Positions 1-9,187 are shown, counted from the first letter of the stretch. The stretch: 64,000 bases of DNA from Hydrogenophaga sp. Root209 (GCF_001428625.1 NZ_LMIE01000001.1:265204-329203); one strand, 5' to 3'. Translations and numbers: made by a program. Notes: generated by a model from the letters alone, not told the origin.

Positions 1-486
1 CCAGCGCAGGCGCTGCTTCTCGATGCGCCACTCACCGCCATGCCCGTGCAACTGCGCAAAGGCCGGGTCTTGCGCTGCGTCGAGGCGGTGGTGGTCTTCG
101 TGCGCCTTGAAGTCGGGCAGGCAGTTGTCCCAGCGCCAGTCGTCGTCACCGGTGAGCTGCGACCACTGGTCGTAGTCGCGGCTCTGGCCACGCATGTAGA
201 TCATGCCGTTGATGCTGGAGCAGCCGCCCAGCCCCTTGCCGCGCGGGTAGCGCAGCCGGCGGCCGTTGAGGCCGGCGTCGGGCTCGGTCTGGTAGAGCCA
301 GTCGGTGCGCGGGTTGCCGATGCAATACAGGTAGCCCACGGGGATGTGGATCCAGTGGTAGTCGTCCTTGCGGCCGGCCTCGACCAGCAGCACGCGTTTC
401 GTGGCGTCGGCCGAGAGGCGGTTGGCCAGCAGGCAACCCGCGGTGCCGGCGCCGATGACGATGAAGTCGAAGCTCGTGTTGTTCAT
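1..486 (-). CDS. GMC-family FAD oxidoreductase (choline dehydrogenase-like), N-terminal part
   Basis: This gene runs off the left edge, so only about 162 N-terminal residues are visible. It begins MNNTSFDFIVIGAGTAGCLL, an ADP-binding beta-alpha-beta fold for FAD (GxGxxG), followed by ANRLS and VLLVEAG. Further on, RYPRGKGLGGCSSINGMIYM is the GMC signature 1 region. Family members oxidise alcohols or choline-like substrates with FAD; the substrate here cannot be told. The start ATG (484-486) overlaps the stop of the upstream DUF2007 gene by four bases (ATGA), so the two are probably co-transcribed, downstream of mmsA. The C-terminal substrate domain and catalytic histidines are outside the window. 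Confidence 0.9.
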   Translation of the reverse strand, partial: MNNTSFDFIVIGAGTAGCLLANRLSADATKRVLLVEAGRKDDYHWIHIPVGYLYCIGNPRTDWLYQTEPDAGLNGRRLRYPRGKGLGGCSSINGMIYMRGQSRDYDQWSQLTGDDDWRWDNCLPDFKAHEDHHRLDAAQDPAFAQLHGHGGEWRIEKQRLRW

Positions 487-779
487 GAGGGCGTCTCCTC
501 GCCAAGGTGGTCGTCGCTGAGTCCGTAGTCGCCGCGCTCGAACGCCACCAGCACCGCCTCGGCATGGGCGCGGCGGTGCACGGGCACCTGCACACGCACG
601 GGGATCGCTCCGGCGAGCAGCGTGTAGGCCTGCACCAGGTGCGCATCGGCCACCGCCGCCGGCACTCCGGCGGCTTGCAGCACCCCGCGAAGCAGGTAGG
701 CCTCGGTCGGGCTGAACACGGTGATCAGCGTTTGCCAGTCACCGTTGTCCGGGTCGTAGGGACTGTTGCCGTCGCTCAC
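483..779 (-). CDS. DUF2007-like small signal-transducing protein
   Basis: A protein of 98 residues starting at a GTG (777-779). The core reads ITVFSPTEAYLLRGVLQAAG, then AHLVQAYTLLAGAIPVRVQV. This is the pattern of the DUF2007 family (putative signal-transducing proteins): a short ferredoxin-like fold with a residue stretch that selects one polypeptide partner. No enzyme motif is visible. It lies 13 bp downstream of mmsA and overlaps the GMC oxidoreductase start by four bases, which suggests one operon. A longer reading from an ATG at 1019 would run through mmsA in another frame, so I reject that start. The function is unknown. Confidence 0.65.
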   Translation of the reverse strand: MSDGNSPYDPDNGDWQTLITVFSPTEAYLLRGVLQAAGVPAAVADAHLVQAYTLLAGAIPVRVQVPVHRRAHAEAVLVAFERGDYGLSDDHLGEETPS

Positions 780-792
780 GCCCGGCCCTGTT

Positions 793-2310
793 TCACTTGG
801 CGGTCGGCATGACGAATTCAGCACCTTTGGAAATCGATTCCGGCCAGCGCTGCATGATCGATTTCTGCTTGGTGTAGAAGCGCACGCCCTCTTCGCCATA
901 CGCGTGCATGTCGCCGAACAGGCTCTTCTTCCAGCCGCCGAAGCCGTGCCAGGCCATGGGCACCGGGATCGGCACGTTGATGCCGACCATGCCCACCTGA
1001 ATGCGCCGCGCAAATTCACGCGCCACGTTGCCGTCGCGGGTGAAGCAGCTCACGCCGTTGCCGAACTCGTGGTCGTTGATGATCTGCACCGCCTTCGCGA
1101 AATCGGGCACGCGCACACAGCTCAGCACCGGGCCGAAGATCTCTTCCTTGTAGATCTTCATGTCGGTCGTCACGTGATCGAACAACGTGCCGCCCATCCA
1201 GAAACCCTTGCTGCAACCCTCGCCGGTCTTCGCGGCGTCGAAGCCGCGGCCATCCACCACCATCTGCGCGCCTTCTTGTGCACCGGCTTCGATGTAGCCG
1301 GTGATGCGCTGGTGCGCGGCGGCCGTGACGATGGGGCCCATCTCGGCGGCCAGGTTGGTGCCGTTGAGCACCTTCAGCGCCTTCGTGCGTTCGATCAGCT
1401 TGGGCATGATCTTGTCGGCCACATCACCCACCAGCACCGCCACGCTGATGGCCATGCAGCGCTCGCCGGCGCTGCCATAGGCCGCGCCGATCAATGCATC
1501 CACCGCCTGGTCCAGGTCGGCGTCGGGCATCACCACCATGTGGTTCTTCGCGCCGCCCAGGGCCTGCACACGCTTGCCGTGGTGGGCGCCGGTCTCGTAG
1601 ATGTAGTTGGCGATCGGCGTGGAGCCCACGAAGCTGATGGCCTTCACGTCGGGGTGCACCAGCAGCGCGTCCACCGCTTCCTTGTCGCCCTGCACCACGT
1701 TGAACACGCCATCGGGCAGACCGGCCTTTTTCAGCAGATCGGCCATGAAGAGCGAGGCCGACGGGTCGATCGGGCTGGGCTTCAAGATGAAGGTGTTGCC
1801 CGCGGCGATCGCCACCGGGAACATCCACATGGGCACCATGACCGGGAAGTTGAACGGCGTGATGCCGGCCACCACGCCCAGCGGCTGGCGCAGCGTCCAG
1901 TTGTCCATGCCGGTGGAGACCTGGTCGGTGAAGTCGCCCTTGAGCAGCTGCGGGATGCCGCAGGCGAATTCGACGATGTCGATGCCGCGCGCTACCTCGC
2001 CCTGAGCGTCGGTGAACACCTTGCCGTGCTCCGCGGTGATCAGGTGGGCCAGCTCGTCCTTGTGCCGGTTCACCAGCTCCAGGAACTTGAACATCACGCG
2101 CGCCCGACGGATCGGCGGCGTGTCGGCCCAGGCGGGGAACGCGGCCTGCGCGGCGGCCACGGCGGCGGCCACATCGGCATGGTTGGCCAGCGCGACCTTG
2201 CCGGTCACGGCCCCGGTGGCGGGGTTGTAGACGTCCTGGTGGCGCGGCGACGTGCCGGCAGTGACGCCGCCCTGGATGAAGTGGTCGATCGGGATGGGAG
2301 CGTTCAACAT
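793..2310 (-). CDS. mmsA: CoA-acylating methylmalonate-semialdehyde dehydrogenase
   Basis: A 505-residue member of the ALDH superfamily, full length for the methylmalonate-semialdehyde dehydrogenase group. It converts (methyl)malonate semialdehyde plus NAD and CoA to propionyl- or acetyl-CoA in valine, inositol and beta-alanine catabolism. Visible motifs are the [10 protein letters not shown] segment (about 161-170), ILKPSP (about 175-180), the NAD-binding FVGSTP (about 227-232) and the catalytic Cys285 in AGERCMAIS. The usual general-base Glu of ALDHs is not in the [10 protein letters not shown] segment, as is normal for the CoA-dependent MmsA clade. It is divergent from a LysR regulator with only 107 bp between them, so that regulator probably controls it. 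The DUF2007 and GMC genes follow. Confidence 0.94.
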   Translation of the reverse strand: MLNAPIPIDHFIQGGVTAGTSPRHQDVYNPATGAVTGKVALANHADVAAAVAAAQAAFPAWADTPPIRRARVMFKFLELVNRHKDELAHLITAEHGKVFTDAQGEVARGIDIVEFACGIPQLLKGDFTDQVSTGMDNWTLRQPLGVVAGITPFNFPVMVPMWMFPVAIAAGNTFILKPSPIDPSASLFMADLLKKAGLPDGVFNVVQGDKEAVDALLVHPDVKAISFVGSTPIANYIYETGAHHGKRVQALGGAKNHMVVMPDADLDQAVDALIGAAYGSAGERCMAISVAVLVGDVADKIMPKLIERTKALKVLNGTNLAAEMGPIVTAAAHQRITGYIEAGAQEGAQMVVDGRGFDAAKTGEGCSKGFWMGGTLFDHVTTDMKIYKEEIFGPVLSCVRVPDFAKAVQIINDHEFGNGVSCFTRDGNVAREFARRIQVGMVGINVPIPVPMAWHGFGGWKKSLFGDMHAYGEEGVRFYTKQKSIMQRWPESISKGAEFVMPTAK

Positions 2311-2390
2311 GGGATGACCTGTTCAGCAAGTGGAATCGGGCCAGTTTAGGCCGACCCGTCCTTCACGCATAGTGCGCAGACTTGAACGGA

Positions 2391-2410
2391 TTGTTCGATA
2401 TGGTGAACAA
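2391..2410. promoter_or_regulatory. Inverted repeat between mmsA and the divergent LysR gene
   Basis: TTGTTC, eight bases, then GAACAA form a perfect interrupted palindrome. It sits in the divergent intergenic region, eight bases upstream of the chosen LysR start. LysR proteins bind dyads of this kind and repress their own gene while activating the neighbour. That this is the operator is inference. Confidence 0.5.
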
Positions 2411-2417
2411 TAGACGC

Positions 2418-3368
2418 ATGAATTCCGAAAAAGTGGAAACCCTCTGGGTGCACCTGCACTGGCTCACCGTGCTCGCGCAGCAGGGCAGCTACACCGCCGC
2501 CGCGCAACGGCTGGGCGTGAGCAAGGCCGCCATGAGCCAGCGCATCAGCGAGCTGGAGCGGGCTGCCGGCGTGCCGCTGGTGCAGCGCACCACACGCAGC
2601 GTGCGCCTCACCGAAGCCGGGCAGCAACTGGTGGATGGCATGCGCGAACCGTTCGAGCGCATCGCGCAGAGCTTCTCCAGCGTGCGCGACCTCGCCGAAC
2701 TGCCGGCCGGGCGCGTGCGCGTGACCGCACCGGTGGCCTTCGCGCGCCAGCAACTGGTCCCGCGCATCGCGGAGTTCCTGCGCGCCCATCCCCAGGTGCG
2801 GCTCGAACTCGAACTCTCGGACCGCCTCAGTTCGCTTGCCACCGAAGGTTTCGACCTTGCCATCCGCCACACCGCCACACCGCCCGACACGCACGTGGCC
2901 TGGGCACTGTGCGCCACCCGTTCGGTGCTGGTGGCCAGCCGTGCCTACCTGCGCCGCCGTGGCACCCCCACCGCGCCGCAAGACCTGGCACAACATGACT
3001 GCCTGCACTACCCGCGCGGACAGGACACGCCCGCCTGGCACTTCCAGCCGACCGACTCCCGCCGCAAGGGCGGCACGCAGCGCACCACCGTTCCCGTGTC
3101 CGGACCCTTCAGCGCCAACAACAGCGAGGCCTTGCGCGACGCGGCCATCGCCGGTCTGGGCATTGCACTGGTGCCCGACTTCAGCGCCCAGTCCGCGCTG
3201 CAGGCGGGCAAGCTGGTCGAGGTGCTCGATGACTGGGAGTCGGTGGGCGGTTTCAGCACGCACCTCTACGCCATCCGGCCCTACGCCAGCCATGTGCCGC
3301 GCGCGGTCGCGGCCTTCGTGGCCTGGCTGCGCGGGGCGCTGGCGGAAGGGTTCCCGACCCGCGCGTGA
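2418..3368 (+). CDS. LysR-family transcriptional regulator (mmsA-linked)
   Basis: A 316-residue LysR protein. The N-terminal winged helix includes QGSYTAAAQRLGVSKAAMSQ and the wing ends in RTTRSVRLTEAGQQL. The remainder is the periplasmic-binding-like effector domain with the typical DLAIRH and IAGLGIALVPD stretches. In-frame starts at TTG 2382, ATG 2400 and ATG 2418 are possible. I chose 2418 because the upstream ones overlap the TTGTTC/GAACAA dyad that probably serves as its operator. It is divergent from mmsA, which suggests control of the semialdehyde dehydrogenase operon. The effector cannot be deduced. Confidence 0.9.
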   Translation: MNSEKVETLWVHLHWLTVLAQQGSYTAAAQRLGVSKAAMSQRISELERAAGVPLVQRTTRSVRLTEAGQQLVDGMREPFERIAQSFSSVRDLAELPAGRVRVTAPVAFARQQLVPRIAEFLRAHPQVRLELELSDRLSSLATEGFDLAIRHTATPPDTHVAWALCATRSVLVASRAYLRRRGTPTAPQDLAQHDCLHYPRGQDTPAWHFQPTDSRRKGGTQRTTVPVSGPFSANNSEALRDAAIAGLGIALVPDFSAQSALQAGKLVEVLDDWESVGGFSTHLYAIRPYASHVPRAVAAFVAWLRGALAEGFPTRA

Positions 3369-3393
3369 GGCCCGGTCTTGCGCCTGAGCTGGC

Positions 3394-4389
3394 TCAGTCG
3401 ATGCGGATCTTGTTGCGCGCAATCAGATCGCGGTAGGTGGCGGTGTCCTGCGCGATGCGCGCGCTCAGGCTTTTGGGGCTGGGATCGTCCACCCGCCAGC
3501 CTTGCTGGAACAGTTTCTGGCGCATCTCGCGCTGGTTGAGGATCTTGCCCAGTTCGCTGCTCAGCAGCGCCTGGTGGGCCGCCGGCATGCTGGACGGGGC
3601 CATCACGGCGTTCCACACCTCGATGTTGACGCCCTGGGCACCAATGTCTTCCATGGAGGGCAGCGTGGGGGCGAGCGGGCTGCGCCGGGCCGAGGTGACG
3701 GCCACGGCCTCGAGCTTGCCGGCCTGCACCAGCGGGTTCACGGTGGAGGCCGGCAACAAGCTCATCTGGATGTGCCCGCCCAGGATCGCGTTGATGATCG
3801 GCGGCCCGCCATTGAAGGGCACGTCCAGCGGGTTGATGCCCACCGCCTGCTTGAGCAGTTCCATGCCCAGGTGCCCGCCCGACCCCGGCCCGATGGAGCC
3901 ATAGGACAGCTTGTCGCCGTCGGCGCGCATCTGCTTCAACACCTCGGCGATGGGCCGCTCGGCACCCGCCTTGTTCGTGACCCAGACCAGGGGCGCGGCG
4001 CCGATCAGCGCGATCGGTGCGAACGCGGTGGCCGGGTCGTAGGGCAACTTCGTGTACAGGTACTTGGAACTGGTCAGTGGCCCGTTGCCGATGACGCCGA
4101 TGGTGTGGCCGTCATCGGCGCGCGCCAGCAGATCGGCGCCGATGTTGCCGCTGGCGCCGGGCCGGTTCTCGACCACCACCGGTTGCCCCAGCGCGCGGGA
4201 CAGCGGATCGGCAATCAACCTGGCCTGCATGTCGGGCGAAGAACCGCTGGGGTAGCCCACCACCAGACGGATCGGCTTGGTGGGCCAGGGCGCGGCGGAC
4301 TGCGCCGAGGCGCTCAGGGGCGGGACAGCAAGGCCGAGTGCGAGCAGGCCGGCTCGGGCAAGAAAGGTGCGCTTGGGGTGGGTGTTCAT
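3394..4389 (-). CDS. Bug-family tripartite tricarboxylate receptor (periplasmic binding protein)
   Basis: A 331-residue secreted solute-binding protein. Residues 1-30 form a Sec signal peptide (basic MNTHPKR, a hydrophobic LLALGLAVPPL stretch, cleavage near SASAQS). The mature part starts WPTKPIRLVVGYPSGSSPDM, the Bug hallmark, followed by VVVENRPGASGNIGAD. Bug receptors bind carboxylates or other small anions in the periplasm and usually serve TctAB-type transporters, although most paralogues are orphans. No TctA/TctB is in the window. Its start overlaps the upstream unknown gene by four bases, and that gene overlaps the alcohol dehydrogenase by four bases. The receptor therefore probably captures a substrate or product of that dehydrogenase. 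Confidence 0.93.
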   Translation of the reverse strand: MNTHPKRTFLARAGLLALGLAVPPLSASAQSAAPWPTKPIRLVVGYPSGSSPDMQARLIADPLSRALGQPVVVENRPGASGNIGADLLARADDGHTIGVIGNGPLTSSKYLYTKLPYDPATAFAPIALIGAAPLVWVTNKAGAERPIAEVLKQMRADGDKLSYGSIGPGSGGHLGMELLKQAVGINPLDVPFNGGPPIINAILGGHIQMSLLPASTVNPLVQAGKLEAVAVTSARRSPLAPTLPSMEDIGAQGVNIEVWNAVMAPSSMPAAHQALLSSELGKILNQREMRQKLFQQGWRVDDPSPKSLSARIAQDTATYRDLIARNKIRID

Positions 4390-5126
4390 GGTGTCTTGTC
4401 TCCTGGGTTGAATGCATGGAACAGGTCGCCGCGCGCCGGTTGGCGGCTGGAGAGCGGCGCCTGCAGCGCGCTCTGGCGAACCTGGGTGAGCTGCTCGAAA
4501 TACGCCGGCCCACCCAGCGTCCGGAAGTCGGGGCCGAGCGAGCGCAACAGGGCTTCGGTGCCGTGGCGCAACGCGGACAAATCCCCATGCTGCAACAACA
4601 CCACCAGGCTGGCCGCGCCAGACGCGCCGCCGAGAGGCGGGTTGGCGAGGGGATGGTCGTCGCTGGGTCGGCACAGCCCCCAGTGTGCGCACACCAGGTT
4701 GGCCCCGTCCACCTGCCGCTGCAGCAGGGTCCGCAGGCGGGCGGCCGCCTCCGACGTGTGTGCCTCCAGGTGCAGTGTGGCCAGGCGGCTGGCCGACGAG
4801 ACGCCGATCGTTGCGCCAAGCTCGCACGGCAGGCGCAGGAAGCCGCTGAGTTGGCTGCGCATGCGGGCCGACCACGGCGTCGGATGGTCCACCAGCGCGC
4901 GGTATTCGGGTGTGGTCAAGGCGTCGAGCGAGCGCAACCAGTAACAGGTGAAGTAGCGCACGGGGCCGTCCACCGATCGGTAGCGGATGCCCTGAACGAA
5001 GCCGGGCGAGCCGACGCGCTCGGGCACGTGTTCGAAGGTGTGCCAGACCTCGTACTCGGGCACCGCGCCCGCATCGGCGACGCCGTTCCACAGCGCGAGA
5101 AAGGCCGCTGCCGGCCCGACACTCAT
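4386..5126 (-). CDS. Uncharacterised protein, possible dimeric alpha-beta barrel fold
   Basis: A 246-residue cytoplasmic protein with no signal peptide or membrane segment. Two halves look alike. The first contains EYEVWHTFEHVPERVGSPGF, then a YFTCYWLRS strand. The second contains ANLVCAHWGLCR and ASLVVLLQHGD. Paired beta strands with conserved His/Trp and a W-HTFEH motif recall EthD/antibiotic-monooxygenase-type dimeric alpha-beta barrels, but I cannot assign a family firmly. I chose ATG 5126 because it overlaps the alcohol dehydrogenase stop by four bases; an in-frame ATG at 5150 would overlap by more. It lies between a zinc dehydrogenase and a Bug receptor, so a role in the same catabolic route is likely. 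Confidence 0.6.
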   Translation of the reverse strand: MSVGPAAAFLALWNGVADAGAVPEYEVWHTFEHVPERVGSPGFVQGIRYRSVDGPVRYFTCYWLRSLDALTTPEYRALVDHPTPWSARMRSQLSGFLRLPCELGATIGVSSASRLATLHLEAHTSEAAARLRTLLQRQVDGANLVCAHWGLCRPSDDHPLANPPLGGASGAASLVVLLQHGDLSALRHGTEALLRSLGPDFRTLGGPAYFEQLTQVRQSALQAPLSSRQPARGDLFHAFNPGDKTP

Positions 5127-6196
5127 GGCGCCACGCTTTCTTCGGCCCATTCGGCGTCGGGCTGCACCATGACCTTGGTGGCGGTCCGGTTGCGCGCCAG
5201 GGCAAAGCCCTCTCCCGCACGGGAGAGCGGCACGCGGTGCGTGATCATGTGGCGCAACAGGGCCTGATGCCGGCCCATGAAGGCCACGACATCCGGCCAG
5301 GCGCTCTCGGGCGAACGGTACGAGCCGCGCAGGGTCTGGTGCCGGCGCACGAGGGCGGTGAGATCGATGGCCACAGGGGCCGCATGGATGCCGGTGATCA
5401 CGAGAACGCCATGGGCCTTCAAAGCCTTCAGAGCGGGGGCCACGACGGCCGACGCGCCCGTGGCCTCGATGACGACATCAAAATGCCCTGCGTCGAGGTA
5501 AGGCGCCAATCCCCGCTCCAGGCCGATGTCGGCCACGTCGACGAGGTCGTCGAAACCCAGGCGGCGCAGCACGGCCATGCGCGGCGCATCGCCGTGCCCC
5601 GCCACCACGACCTGTGCCGCGCCCGCCTCGCGGGCGAACAGCGCGATGCCCTGGCCGATGTTGCCCGGGCCCAGCACCAGCACACGGTCGTCGGCCTTCA
5701 CGCCCCCGGTGCGCACCGCCTCCAGGCTCACCGACAGCGGCTCGGCCAGCGCGGCCACCAGCGGGTCCATGCCCGCAGGCACGGGCACGCAGTTGCGCGC
5801 TGGCACCACGACCCAGTCGGCGAAGGCACCGTGGCGCATGACGCCGATGCCCTGGCGCGTGGTGCAGGCGTCGAAGTCCTGGGTCAGGCAGGCGGCGCAG
5901 CGGCCGCAGACCACCGAGGGACGCACGGTGACCAGCTGGCTGGGAGCCAGGCCCGTGACGCCCTCGCCCCACGAAGCCACCTCACCGCTGAATTCGTGGC
6001 CGATGGTGACCGGCAGGGCGCTGGTCATGAAGTGGTAACTCGGCGTCCATTCGTCGATGTGCAGGTCGGTGCCACACACGCCGGTGGCCTTGATCCGGAT
6101 GAGCACCTCGCCCGGGCCGGGCGCGGGCGGCTCACTCTCGTGCAGTTCCAGGCCGGGGCCCGGGGCAGGTTTTCGCAGGGATTTCATGGGCGCCAT
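5123..6196 (-). CDS. Zinc-dependent medium-chain alcohol/polyol dehydrogenase
   Basis: A 357-residue MDR protein. Catalytic zinc ligands appear in TGVCGTDLHIDEW (Cys and Asp/His region) and in the GHEFSG segment. The structural zinc lobe CGRCAACLTQDFDAC has four cysteines. The Rossmann motif is VLVLGPGNIGQGIAL. It resembles threonine- and sorbitol-dehydrogenase-like enzymes that oxidise secondary alcohols with NAD(P); the substrate is unknown. A second start at ATG 6187 is possible. It heads an operon with the unknown protein and the Bug receptor, each join being a 4-bp overlap, and is divergent from a LysR gene. Confidence 0.9.
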   Translation of the reverse strand: MAPMKSLRKPAPGPGLELHESEPPAPGPGEVLIRIKATGVCGTDLHIDEWTPSYHFMTSALPVTIGHEFSGEVASWGEGVTGLAPSQLVTVRPSVVCGRCAACLTQDFDACTTRQGIGVMRHGAFADWVVVPARNCVPVPAGMDPLVAALAEPLSVSLEAVRTGGVKADDRVLVLGPGNIGQGIALFAREAGAAQVVVAGHGDAPRMAVLRRLGFDDLVDVADIGLERGLAPYLDAGHFDVVIEATGASAVVAPALKALKAHGVLVITGIHAAPVAIDLTALVRRHQTLRGSYRSPESAWPDVVAFMGRHQALLRHMITHRVPLSRAGEGFALARNRTATKVMVQPDAEWAEESVAP

Positions 6197-6251
6197 TCAA
6201 GCTGTGTTGGCCCGCAGTCTCGGCCGTCCTGACATATACGTCAAATACTCA

Positions 6252-6263
6252 TTTCATATGAAA
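6252..6263. promoter_or_regulatory. Perfect 12-bp palindrome in the divergent dehydrogenase/LysR region
   Basis: TTTCATATGAAA is a perfect palindrome in the short AT-rich stretch (about 6235-6290) between the two divergent genes. Such a site fits a LysR operator or the half sites around it. The binding role is inferred from position only. Confidence 0.45.
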
Positions 6264-6309
6264 AACATACGCATGAAGTATGCTTTCGAGACACCGCCGG
6301 AGACACCCC

Positions 6310-7233
6310 ATGGAACTCAGACACCTGCGCTATTTCGTGGCCGTGGCCGATCTCGGCAGCGTGAGCCGCGCGGCGAGCAAGCTGTTCATGGCGCAGCCCC
6401 CCTTGTCAGCCCAGATCCGGCAACTGGAGGAAGAGGTCGGCGCCAGCCTGCTGGTGCGCCTGCCACGCGGCGTGCGCCTCACCCCCGCCGGCGAGTCCTT
6501 CCTGGTGGATGCCCGGGCGATCCTGGCGCGGGCGCAGCAGGCATCGTCGCGCGCCCGCGAGCTGCAGTCGGGCCAGCGCAGCATCCTGCGCGTGGGTCTC
6601 ATGCCCTCGGCCACGCAGACCGTGTTGCCGGGCCTGCTGAAACGCCTGTGGCGCGATGGGCTGGAGGTGAGCGTGGAGGCGCACGAGATGATTCCGTCGG
6701 CGCGCCAGCTGCAGGCCCTGCGCAACGCCGAGATCGACCTGGGCTTCATCCGGCCGGGCACGAGCACCCCGCCTCCCGAAACAGTGGCGGGCATCGATGA
6801 CCCCTACTGCCTGGCCTTTGCCGCCGACCACCCCCTGGCCAGCGCCGCCGGGGCACTGGCACTCAAGTCGGCGGCGCACGAGCCCTTCGTGAGCTTCTCG
6901 CGCTACGCGGAGAGCGACTACTTCGACCAGACCGCCGCGCTGTGCGAAGAGGCCGGCTTCGCGCCCGACCTGCGGCACTCGGCCGGGCAGTTCGTCAGCG
7001 TGCTGGCCATGGTGGGCAGCGGCCTGGGCGTGGCCATCGTGCCGGCGTCCTGCATCCTGATGGCACCGCCCCAGGTGGTGATGCGCCGGCTCAAGGGCAC
7101 GAGCCGCAAGAGCCGGCTGGTGATGGTGCGCGGCGAGCACCAGATGCAGGACGAGTGGGGCAGCCAGGTGGTGCGCGCCGCCACGCTGGAGCTGCAGGCG
7201 CTGGAGGCCCGGGTGAAGAAGAAGATGCCTTGA
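6310..7233 (+). CDS. LysR-family transcriptional regulator
   Basis: A 307-residue LysR protein starting MELRHLRYFVAVAD, a classic LysR opening. The helix-turn-helix runs through VSRAASKLFMAQPPLSAQIR and the wing through RLPRGVRLTPAGESFL. The effector domain has LRVGLMPSA, EIDLGFIRPG and MVGSGLGVAIVPAS. ATG 6310 is chosen over an in-frame codon at 6280 because the family begins at MELRHLRYF. It is divergent from the dehydrogenase / unknown / Bug operon and very likely controls it. The C-terminus ends in a basic tail (VKKKMP). The closest known groups regulate aromatic or carboxylate catabolism, but the effector is not readable. Confidence 0.9.
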   Translation: MELRHLRYFVAVADLGSVSRAASKLFMAQPPLSAQIRQLEEEVGASLLVRLPRGVRLTPAGESFLVDARAILARAQQASSRARELQSGQRSILRVGLMPSATQTVLPGLLKRLWRDGLEVSVEAHEMIPSARQLQALRNAEIDLGFIRPGTSTPPPETVAGIDDPYCLAFAADHPLASAAGALALKSAAHEPFVSFSRYAESDYFDQTAALCEEAGFAPDLRHSAGQFVSVLAMVGSGLGVAIVPASCILMAPPQVVMRRLKGTSRKSRLVMVRGEHQMQDEWGSQVVRAATLELQALEARVKKKMP

Positions 7234-7251
7234 GCCCTGCGGTGCCCGCCC

Positions 7252-8181
7252 TCATCGCCCGGGCGGGCCACCCGCCTGCTGCGCCAGGAACCCGTACAAG
7301 GCCGCCGCGCCCGCGCCCGGCGGCGCGTCGCCCGCCGTGCACAGCAGCAGTTGCCGCGTGGCCCAGGCGTCGCTGAGCGGGCGCACCACCACGCGCTCGT
7401 TGACCAGCCGCTGCGCGGTGGCCAGCGGCACCACCGCCACGCCCACGCCCTCGCCCACCAGCTGCATCACCGCATCGAGCCCGCGCACGCGCACGCGGTG
7501 GTGCAGGCCTCGGCCGTGTTGCAGGGCCCTGTCGTGCAGCAGCCGGCTGATGCCGCTGTCGCTCGGCAGACCGACGAAGGCGTGTTCGAGCAGGTCCACG
7601 AAGGGCATTGCGCGCCGCGTGGAGCGCGCGCCCAGCTTCGGCAACACCGCCACGAGGCGGTCCTCGCGGAAGAAGCGCGTGCTCAGGCCTTCGGTGCCCA
7701 CGTGGTCGGCGACGATGCCGATGTCGGCCTGCTCCTGGCGCATGGACACCAGCGCGTCGCGGCTGCCGAGTTCGCGCAGCTCGATGTCGATGTCCGGGTG
7801 CGCCACCAGGAAGCGGCCGAGCAGCGGCGGCAGGTGCTCGGTCATGGCGGCGGTGTTGCACAACACCCTCACCGTGCTGCGCACGCCGTGCGCGTGGGCC
7901 GCCATGTCGGCGTGCAAGGCCTCCATGTCACGTTGCAAACGGCCGGCGTGCAGCAGCAGCGTGCGGCCGGCGTCGGTGGTGCTCACGCCGCGCTTGGAGC
8001 GCAGCAGCAGGGTGGCGCCGATGGCGTGTTCGAGCTGCTGCAGCCTCGTGCTGGCAGCGGCGAGCGAGAGGTGAATGTGACGTGCGCCGGCGGTGATCGA
8101 ACCTTGTTCCACGATCGCGGCAAACAGGCGCAGGTCGAACGGATCGATGCGGTAGGTGGGTGTGGCACGTGGGGCTGTCAT
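7252..8181 (-). CDS. LysR-family transcriptional regulator (TauE/SafE-linked)
   Basis: A 309-residue LysR protein. The DNA-binding domain reads FDLRLFAAIVEQGSITAGAR, then LSLAAASTRLQQLE and RSKRGVSTTDAGRTLL. The effector part includes QADIGIVADHV and VGEGVGVAVVPLA. The start is ATG 8181; longer in-frame readings upstream run antisense through the exporter gene and are rejected. It is divergent from the TauE/SafE exporter, a common arrangement in which the regulator controls an organic-anion or sulfur-compound exporter. The C-terminal end is rich in Pro/Gly/Ala. Confidence 0.88.
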   Translation of the reverse strand: MTAPRATPTYRIDPFDLRLFAAIVEQGSITAGARHIHLSLAAASTRLQQLEHAIGATLLLRSKRGVSTTDAGRTLLLHAGRLQRDMEALHADMAAHAHGVRSTVRVLCNTAAMTEHLPPLLGRFLVAHPDIDIELRELGSRDALVSMRQEQADIGIVADHVGTEGLSTRFFREDRLVAVLPKLGARSTRRAMPFVDLLEHAFVGLPSDSGISRLLHDRALQHGRGLHHRVRVRGLDAVMQLVGEGVGVAVVPLATAQRLVNERVVVRPLSDAWATRQLLLCTAGDAPPGAGAAALYGFLAQQAGGPPGR

Positions 8182-8265
8182 GGGGCTCGATCCTCCTGAA
8201 TGGGCGAAGGATACCTCTGGCGGTGCGCGATGGACGCGGCCGCGGACGCCCTGCACGATAGGCCC

Positions 8266-9009
8266 ATGAACAACCCCCTCTTCTGGCTGATCGGCGCCGT
8301 CTTCGTCGCGGCGGGCGCCGTCAAGGGTGTCTCGGGCATGGGTCTGCCGACGTTCGCGATCGCACTGCTCGGACAGGCCATGCCACCGGCCACCGCCGCC
8401 ACGCTGGTGCTGCTTCCTTCGCTGTTGACGAATATCATGCAATGCATCGGGCCACACGCCCGCACACTGGTTCGGCGCCTCTGGCCGCTCTGGCTGGGCG
8501 TGGCCGGGGCCACGGTGGGGAGCCCGCTGCCCGACCTCGGCACAGCGGGCAACGACGCGCGCATCATCCTGGGCGCGGTGCTCGTGGTCTACGGCGCATG
8601 GGGCCTGGCACGCCCCGCGCTGCCAGACCTTGCGCGCCACACACGGGTGCTCGGCGGGCTGGCCGGTGTGTTGTCGGGCGCGTTGACCGCGGCCACCGGC
8701 GTGTTCGTGATGCCGCTGGTGCCCTACCTGCAATCGCTGCGGCTGGAGAAGGACGCCTTCATCCAGGCCCTGGGCCTGAGCTTTCTGGTGGCCACGCTGG
8801 CGCTGGCGGTGCGCCTGGGGCACATGGCGAGTTCGGGTGTTCCGGTGCCCGCCATTGGCCACGTCATCGCGTTGGCCGCGGCCTGCCTCGGGTTGTGGAT
8901 CGGGGCGCACTGGCGCCAACGCCTCCCGGCCCCGATGTTCCAGCGCGCGCTCTACAGCGTGTTTCTCGGGCTGGGCGCGCTCATGCTGGCGCGCGCACTG
9001 GCGGCGTGA
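8266..9009 (+). CDS. TauE/SafE-family membrane transporter
   Basis: A 247-residue integral membrane protein with about eight hydrophobic segments. Its first segment (IGAVFVAAGAVKGVSGMGLP) holds the family-typical G-x-KG-x-x-G-x-G pattern. A second copy of the pattern occurs in the middle at LAGVLSGALTAATGVFVMPL, reflecting the internal duplication of the family. TauE/SafE proteins export sulfite, sulfoacetate or other organic anions across the inner membrane; the substrate here is unknown. The start is ATG 8266, as the upstream in-frame codons give a hydrophilic stretch that is not conserved. It is divergent from a LysR gene. Confidence 0.85.
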   Translation: MNNPLFWLIGAVFVAAGAVKGVSGMGLPTFAIALLGQAMPPATAATLVLLPSLLTNIMQCIGPHARTLVRRLWPLWLGVAGATVGSPLPDLGTAGNDARIILGAVLVVYGAWGLARPALPDLARHTRVLGGLAGVLSGALTAATGVFVMPLVPYLQSLRLEKDAFIQALGLSFLVATLALAVRLGHMASSGVPVPAIGHVIALAAACLGLWIGAHWRQRLPAPMFQRALYSVFLGLGALMLARALAA

Positions 9010-9187
9010 AGACCTGGCATGCCGCCCGAACCTCGTTGCTGAGGCCTCGTTGTGACCGACGGCCGCAAAACGCTCGCTTGTGATGTTCTTCTTTTTACGA
9101 ACCTGATGTCTCGTTATTTCTGCTTTTTCGGAATCATCAGTGCCTGTACCCTGCGGCGTGTTTTAACTTCTATTGACGGAGACTCTG

